In this document: in pieces, positions 19,454-25,403 of the stretch
How the letters are laid out: the number at the start of each line of letters is the position of its first letter
How positions within the stretch are numbered: the first letter of the stretch is position 1
Assembly (NCBI GenBank): GCA_009801015.1
Contig: VHZZ01002889.1
Coordinates: forward strand, 54,199-79,601
Origin: Silene noctiflora
Lineage: Eukaryota; Streptophyta; Magnoliopsida; Caryophyllales; Caryophyllaceae
Length of the DNA stretch: 25,403 nt
Direction: 5' to 3'
The notes under the pieces: generated by a model
Told to the model about the DNA's origin: nothing
The model's database searches: none
What the model saw: the letters and a program-made list of their open reading frames with translations, nothing else
Position numbers and translations under genes: made by a program

Positions 19454-21451
19454 ATGGAACCTCAAGTGCTTTCTGAAACTCTACCTACTTCTTCGCCTCC
19501 TCAACCCCCAGATGCCGTCAGCAACACCACCACGACGCACGACAACGGAATTGCAACTGCTGCGGCCGTCGCGAACAGCGTTCTGACGACAACCGATACC
19601 CAGCCTCCTCACTCCAGCGTCGAGGATGATACAACAAACCGACGTAAACGCCGTTCACGGTGGGACCCACCGCCGTCCGAGTCAGCAGATTCTGGCGGCA
19701 GAAAACGCAAATCACGCTGGGCCGACGAGGAGCCGAAACCCCTTATCCATTTACCCGATTTCATGGGCGGTATTGAATTCGATCCCGAAGTACAAATCCT
19801 CAACTCCCGATTACTCGAAATAAGCCGGAAATTACAGTCTGGTCTACCCCTCGACGACCGACCTGAAGGTGCCCGGTCTCCGTCGCCCGAACCGATTTAC
19901 GACAACATGGGAATCCGGATCAATACCCGAGAGTACCGCGCAAGGGAGAAGCTGAACCGGGAAAGACAGGAAATAATCAGCCAAATCATTAAAAAAAATC
20001 CGGCATTCAAACCGCCGGCCGATTATCGCCCTCCGAAGCTTCACAAGAAGCTCTACATCCCGCAGAAGGAGTTCCCGGGTTATAATTTCATCGGGTTGAT
20101 AATCGGGCCGAGGGGGAACACTCAGAAGAGAATGGAGAAGGAAACCGGAGCGAAAATCGTTATTCGTGGCAAAGGAAGTGTGAAAGAGGGGAGAATACAG
20201 CAGAAACTGAATTTAAAACCCGACTCGGGTGAGAACGAGGATTTACACGTGTTAGTGGAGGCGGATACAGCGGAGTCGTTAGAGGCGGCGGCGGGTATGG
20301 TTGAGAAGTTATTGCAGCCTGTCGATGAGGTGTTGAATGAGCATAAGAGGCAGCAACTTAAAGAATTGGCTTCCTTGAATGGTACTATTAGGGATGAGGA
20401 GTATTGTAGATTGTGTGGCGAACCGGGGCATCGACAGTACGCTTGTCCGGCGAAAACGACAACGTTTAAGAGTGATGTGTTGTGTAAGATTTGTGGTGAT
20501 GGTGGTCACCCTACTATTGATTGTCCTGTTAAGGGTACTACTGGTAAGAAGATGGATGATGAGTACAAGAGCTTTTTAGCTGAGTTAGGGGGGACTGTTC
20601 CTGATTCGATGAAATTGGAGTCTTTAGAGTCGGGTTCGTGGCAAGGTGGTGGCGGTAATGGGGGTGGGCATCCGGGGTTGGGTTTGAATGCGGTTAAGAA
20701 TAATAAGGAATTGGATGAGACCAACTTGTACATTGGGTATTTACCACCTACACTTGAGGATGAGGGTTTGATTAGTCATTTTTCGGCTTTTGGCGATATT
20801 GTGATGGCTAAGGTCATTAAAGAGAGAGGAACTAATATGCCAAAAGGTTATGGTTTTGTTAAGTATGCTAATGTTGATCAGGCTAATGCTGCTATTGTGG
20901 GGATGAATGGACGGTCGATTGAGGGGAGGACGATTGCGGTTCGGGTTGCTGGTAAACCCCGGCAACCGTCTCCACCTCAACCGCAGGCTAATCCACCCGT
21001 GCCGTACCCACCCCCAAACCAGGGTGTGAACTCTTACCCGTCCCAGCAATTTGCTTCTGGTGGCCCCTTAGGTAGTGTGCCTCCACCGAGCTATGGTGCA
21101 CCTGTCCCTTGGGGTCCACCCCCGCCGTACCCTGGGTACCCACCCCCACCACCGGGGTCAAGTTATTACCCACCTTCTGTGCAAAACCACATTATGCAGT
21201 CTCAGGGTGGTGTGTATGGGGGTTCTCCTGTGAGTATGGCTCCTCATACACATCCTAGTTATATTCCATCTTCGTATGCATACTCACCTTATTATGGTGC
21301 ACCGCCTCCTCCTCCTCCACCTCCTGCTGAACAACCTCAAGTGCTGGCTAATGTCCCTTGGGCCTCAAATCCCCCACCGCCCCCACCTGTTGAGCAGGCT
21401 ACTCAGGGAGCTGATGCGGAGTACGAGAAGTTCATGGCTGAGATGAAGTGA
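19454..21451 (+). CDS. SF1: Splicing factor 1 / branchpoint-binding protein (SF1/BBP)
   Basis: Nuclear protein that binds the intron branchpoint and contacts U2AF65 during early spliceosome assembly. The frame is uninterrupted, 665 residues. In order: two RKR(R/K)SRW motifs (64-70 and 83-89) of the type bound by the U2AF UHM; a helix-hairpin region (about 96-190) with an SPSP motif at 142-145 that is phosphorylated in animal SF1; a KH domain (about 198-290) with the GPRG loop at 218-221 followed by a QUA2 helix (288-315); two CCHC zinc knuckles (C318, C321, H326, C331 and C344, C347, H352, C357); a plant-type extra RRM (424-499) with RNP2 LYIGYL and RNP1 KGYGFVKY; and a proline/tyrosine-rich tail (503-650). 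The end, [12 protein letters not shown], resembles [13 protein letters not shown] at 368-380. Lacking coding introns fits what I recall of plant SF1 genes. It is shorter than the roughly 800-residue Arabidopsis protein. The ATG is the first in frame after the TATA box. Confidence 0.97.
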   Translation: MEPQVLSETLPTSSPPQPPDAVSNTTTTHDNGIATAAAVANSVLTTTDTQPPHSSVEDDTTNRRKRRSRWDPPPSESADSGGRKRKSRWADEEPKPLIHLPDFMGGIEFDPEVQILNSRLLEISRKLQSGLPLDDRPEGARSPSPEPIYDNMGIRINTREYRAREKLNRERQEIISQIIKKNPAFKPPADYRPPKLHKKLYIPQKEFPGYNFIGLIIGPRGNTQKRMEKETGAKIVIRGKGSVKEGRIQQKLNLKPDSGENEDLHVLVEADTAESLEAAAGMVEKLLQPVDEVLNEHKRQQLKELASLNGTIRDEEYCRLCGEPGHRQYACPAKTTTFKSDVLCKICGDGGHPTIDCPVKGTTGKKMDDEYKSFLAELGGTVPDSMKLESLESGSWQGGGGNGGGHPGLGLNAVKNNKELDETNLYIGYLPPTLEDEGLISHFSAFGDIVMAKVIKERGTNMPKGYGFVKYANVDQANAAIVGMNGRSIEGRTIAVRVAGKPRQPSPPQPQANPPVPYPPPNQGVNSYPSQQFASGGPLGSVPPPSYGAPVPWGPPPPYPGYPPPPPGSSYYPPSVQNHIMQSQGGVYGGSPVSMAPHTHPSYIPSSYAYSPYYGAPPPPPPPPAEQPQVLANVPWASNPPPPPPVEQATQGADAEYEKFMAEMK

Positions 21452-23899
21452 TTCTTTATTATTACTTGGTACTCTTTCCTTGCAATGAGGTATGGATTGT
21501 GATCTTCGTTTCTCTGTCATTTTTCTCCAACTCTATTTAGTTTTTACAGCCTTCCGTTTTATTATTTCATGCTGACGGTTGTTTCATTGTGGTGTAGCTT
21601 TTGGACCAAATGCTTGATATTTCGTTGTTGAATTTCGTTTTGTGTGTGGGAGGAGGGTAGCCTTCTTCTTTAGCTGTTATATATGACCATTTTACTTTGA
21701 GTTGACAGTCATTATTCGTAATCAGAAAATTTGTTTGGTAATTAGGTAGTATTTCAAGTCTTTATTGAGTTCCACTGCTGTAAACTCTAAAGCAGATTAT
21801 AGAGACAGTACATGCCTTTCTGTGTGTATGGTGACATACACAGCGAAGAAACCGAGTGTGGGAGGAAAGAGCTTTGACATAGTTAAATTTGGGTGGCAAA
21901 GTACATGGGTGAACTGGGGGACTTGGCGAGTCAAAACTCACAAGTCGGTATACATTTATGTATTTCACAATTTTTTGACTTGTGTTTCTCATTTGCTAAC
22001 CCTGACCACTCGTCTTTCAGTAGAATTATGATGTATACTGTTGTGCTTGTTTCAGATTAAAGCAGGGCCTTAATCTCCAATGAAAGAAAATGTTTTGAGT
22101 TTTTTGTTGCTATTTTTACTTATTATGAAATTTCTCTTTCTTAGCTAATCCCTTTCATTGTTATTGTTGTTGTAATATCTTGACAGGCATCATTTTTCTT
22201 GGAGCTCTTGTGAACCTGATTACTTACCTATTGCCATGACTTATTGGAAGTTTAAGACTCACCTCTTTAATCTTGCTGTACTGTTATGACATTTGCAGAG
22301 ACATGGCGATACAAGCTTGAGCGGCTTCATCCCCCTTTTGCTACTGCACTTCTGTAATTCACCATTTTATTGTTTTGTCATGCAGGATCTCTGTAGTGGA
22401 AGCTCATTGCATTCTGGACCATCTTTATATTTTCTTTTATATTCTCTTGCTGCTATAATAGTCCTTTAATTACTTGATCCGATTCTACTTATGATTTGTA
22501 TTTTATTTACGTTAACCGTGTATGTTTCAATTTTGCATTTAATCATGGCCCTCATCTTTTGGTCTTTAACGTTGTGGTCCTTACTTTTCATCGGAAATTC
22601 TTGTCGACTTTGCTTCTCACTCTAGGCCTGTCTGATTGTCGGATGGTATCTTTTGAGCCTCCTTCAGCCCTTGTCAGGTAGTTTTAAGTTGTTAACTGTT
22701 AATGCAGGATGGAGAACACTGTTTTTCAGGGGTAAGGCTATGATAAGTTTACACGATGTTTTGATGCTTATTGTGTTAGTATTACTTCTCTTTTAGAAGA
22801 CGTTTCTAATAGTACTAGTGAGCTGTTATGTGGCAGGTCAAGTTATTCATCCCTGTGTTGGTGCATGGTGCTCAGCAAGATGCTGCCTTTTGGCTTATCA
22901 ATTGAGTTATTTCTTGTGGGAAGTTTCTGTCTAGCTTTTAGTTGTCCTTATTTCACCTATCTTCAGATTCTTTGGTATCGATTTTCATTAGAGGCACTTT
23001 CATGGAGCCGCCTTTATGTAGTATAATACACATGTTATTAACTAGAAATTGGAATAGGTTGTTTTGGGGGAAGCCTCAAAAGGTGTAGGACTGAGGTAGA
23101 ACATGGACATGTCAAAAATGATGTCTGGATATTAGTTGCCTAAAATTTGATCAGAATAAACTTTATTTATTAAAGGCTGGTGATGTGTATGTGCAATTTT
23201 GGATTGTGGATAGAGGGTTTAGGAATAGCAAGGCCGGAGTACTTGGTGCTGTCCTTAGGAAATTGCACTAGAGTTGGCTAGCAGGTCAGTAGGGTTGGTT
23301 TTGGGTTGGGTCGACTGGTTCATGTGCATATGTCGCATGATGTTTGATAAATTATCAGTTACTCTATTGAGTGTGTGTCACGTATTGAGTATCAGTTAGA
23401 CGTACCGGATTAGGCAACCGTTTTAGCACGTGCTTTTAGTTTAAAAGCTCATTGTATTAAATTAGTGGGAAAAAGCCGGCACAAAGGTCAGTAGAGACAA
23501 TGTCCTCTAGAGCTTCTGAGTACGTATCCACCCATATTCAGCTTGAATACTCTTCAACTCTTTCAGAAGTTGATTGCATCATTTCTACTTGGCCAAACCA
23601 TGTTTCAATACCTGCACAAACCTGGCATTTGTCCGGGATTTTCACGACCTCAGGGTCTTCAGCTATGATCCAAAATTATAGTCATATTGCGTGTTAATCC
23701 TGATCGATGCCTACAAACGGCCCCTTAACTTTAGCCCTTTAGATAAATACTTGTTGGTCGTTTTTAACCTGGAATCTGACATGATAAGCCGTTTACCATC
23801 TTGAATTGTTTTTGTTGGCAACTGGTTTTCTTCTGGTTAATGTTGCTCTGCCATGGAATTCTTCTGTTGTTCGGATTACTTTCTAGGTTTTATAATTAC
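21452..23899 (+). other. SF1 3' flank: probable 3' UTR plus intergenic sequence
   Basis: T-rich sequence with only short frames lacking recognisable motifs. GAG|GTATGG near 21488 and later TGCAG acceptor-like sites (for example 22298 and 22385) could mark introns in a long SF1 3' UTR, but nothing in the sequence proves it. No clear polyadenylation signal or transposon boundary could be fixed. Confidence 0.3.
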
Positions 23900-24088
23900 T
23901 ACTCCCTCTGTCTCTAAATAAGGTTGAGAACTCTCATGGCACAAGAATTAACAGTTTTAAAGAATGCGTGGAGGAAAATGCAAACTGAGAAATCACGGAC
24001 AAAAAGGGAACACAGCAAAGTGTGATCCTTTTTGTACGATTGCCTGAAAATGAAATTGTGAACCTTGATGTTTGAGACACAGAAAGTA
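23900..24088. mobile_element. Stowaway-like MITE, 189 bp
   Basis: The left end TACTCCCTCTGTCTCTAAAT leads into AAGGTTGAGA, and the right end GTGAACCTTGATGTTTGAGA leads into CACAGAAAGTA. They pair as inverted repeats of about 30 bp with a few mismatches, with TA at both ends. It is non-coding and has the same terminal family as the copies at 9266 and 15242. Confidence 0.75.
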
Positions 24089-24879
24089 TCTCTGTAGTCT
24101 GTAGTTGATAAGTCGGCATATTGCTTCGGTGGTGGTTCTCTAATGGTGTTGTTTTTTCGTCTATTCCTGCTTTTTGCACGAGTATTTGACACTCGACGCC
24201 CCTATTTGGGTGCGATGATTGGGTATTACAGAGTACATTTTAAACCAAAAACATGGAATATATTTTTTCATAAACCAACTGCGTGCTCTTTAACTTTCTA
24301 ACCGAGTTTGAGTAACATAGCATTTAGGTTGTGTATGTATAAGCTATGAGCTGAAGTGTGATTCGGGAAACCATTATGTTGATCAACTCCTTATCTTGTC
24401 ATTGGTGGGAACACTTGAGGTTTGTTTTACTTCAGCTTGTGATTGCTAACCGTAGGAGCAGGTTAGTCCTGTAGTTTTCTGATGACTCTGATGGGCAGTT
24501 TTCAGTGGACAAGGGTTGTTTCGACTCTACTGCTTGGCAGTCGGAGCTGAATTGAATTGATCTTTTTGCTGTAGGTGTGGCTTGTGGGTTGCGACAACTC
24601 TGCTTTTGATGTGAGACAATGGCCATCTGAGGTTTTAGGCACAGAATTTAGCTGTGTTGATAGATATGGCATTGCTTTGGAGCAAAACATCACGTTGTAC
24701 ATCAGATTTTCGGGTCTTTTCATTTTCACCTTTCACCTATTTTTCACTTTCTATAATTGGTAAAACCATAGTAGGAGTGTGTGTTGTTTGGAGGGTCAAA
24801 TGATAGGGAAAAAGAGATCATGAGTATGGCTATTTACCATTCTTCTCATGTTATGATTTTATAACCATTTTTATTTTCC
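24089..24879. other. Intergenic, no gene seen
   Basis: T/G-rich sequence. One short frame (24575-24763) reads as plausible protein (for example WLVGCDNSAFDVRQWPSEVL), but it has no homology I recognise and no splice or start context beyond a TGTAG|G acceptor-like site at 24574. I do not call a gene. Confidence 0.3.
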
Positions 24880-25403
24880 TTTTATAAAAGTTAGTGATGT
24901 ATGTTTTAAATCCTCGCAAGTCAACAAGTGTACGTTGCACTAGTTGAGGGTTGAACCACAAGGAGCATGGGTGACTACTAATTGTTTTTATTCTTGTGTT
25001 TAGCTAAGTCAAGCGAAATTTGGATGATCGATTTACTAATAGAACTAGACTAAGTAACATGCAAATAAAATTAACTAAGGTAAAAACTAGGAAGTAAAAG
25101 CAAGGGTGTAAGATGGGTTACTCAATCTATAAAATAGGCCTAGGGTACGAATTAACCACTAACAGTCACAATAACCATTTAGTTTCGTCAACTAGTTGCC
25201 AAGGGGTAGTTTGTTCGGAGGGAACGTCTCTAAGTTGCCTAATACCTCCCTCCCGGGTTCGTATTAGGATGGTAGTAGTATCGACTCACCTCCCTCTCGG
25301 GCTCATAAGTCGGGCTCCTAACTCAAAGCTAAAGGTCAACTTAAACGGGCCCATTCTCACACCTCTTGCAATGGGCAAGGGTGTAAGCCCGCGCAAAATC
25401 CCC
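24880..25403. repeat. Dispersed-repeat-like block at the right edge
   Basis: This block contains text such as GTTGAACCACAAGGAGCATG and CCTCCCTCCCGGGTTCG that resembles non-coding parts of dispersed plant repeats. It has no coding potential and is cut by the window end. The class is unknown. Confidence 0.3.

Noticed and set aside
24575..24763. 62-codon + frame that reads like protein
   Set aside because: No known motif, and no start, splice partner or neighbouring exon could be supported.

Overview
This window is nuclear DNA from a flowering plant, most likely a eudicot. It carries two intact plant-type genes, one with five GT-AG introns, and the long stretches between them are filled with plant LTR retrotransposons and several classes of MITE. 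I could not fix the family or species from sequence alone.

Layout. Positions 1-146 hold the right end of a hAT-like element cut by the window edge. From 147 to about 2540 is AT-rich, non-coding sequence with a retrotransposon-like feel and one 25-bp inverted repeat enclosing a run of 23 A. From about 2540 to 7866 is a decayed Ty1/copia element on the + strand (protease, integrase, reverse transcriptase, RNase H). Its integrase is split by a 1732-bp solo LTR (3444-5175) with a perfect 5-bp target duplication. The copia RNase H is followed by an LTR, then a primer-binding site and a gag-like start. This is the order expected at a tandem junction, not at a simple 3' end. Between 7868 and 10411 lie Stowaway-like, foldback and hAT-like non-autonomous elements.

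The first gene, 10676-14890 (+), encodes a tonoplast monosaccharide/sugar transporter (TMT/TST family). Six exons join to 741 codons with all splice phases consistent. The second gene, 19454-21451 (+), is an uninterrupted 665-codon frame for splicing factor 1 / branchpoint-binding protein (SF1/BBP). It has two N-terminal RW motifs, an SPSP motif, KH-QUA2, two CCHC knuckles, an RRM and a proline-rich tail. A TATA box lies about 70 bp upstream of its start. The two genes show no obvious functional link: one loads sugar into the vacuole and the other recognises intron branchpoints in the nucleus.

Between the two genes are a Stowaway-like MITE (15242-15464), a nested cluster of PIF/Harbinger-like MITEs with TAA duplications (15587-16714), a stretch that resembles eroded coding DNA (about 16730-17840), and a Mutator-like MITE with a perfect 9-bp duplication (18699-19145) just upstream of SF1. 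Downstream of SF1 there is long T-rich sequence that may include its 3' UTR, another Stowaway-like MITE (23900-24088) and a dispersed-repeat-like block at the right edge. I found no previously undescribed biological system. The most interesting items are the nested transposon architecture, the pol III-box-like module inside the hAT element, and an 18-bp coding minisatellite in the transporter's central loop.
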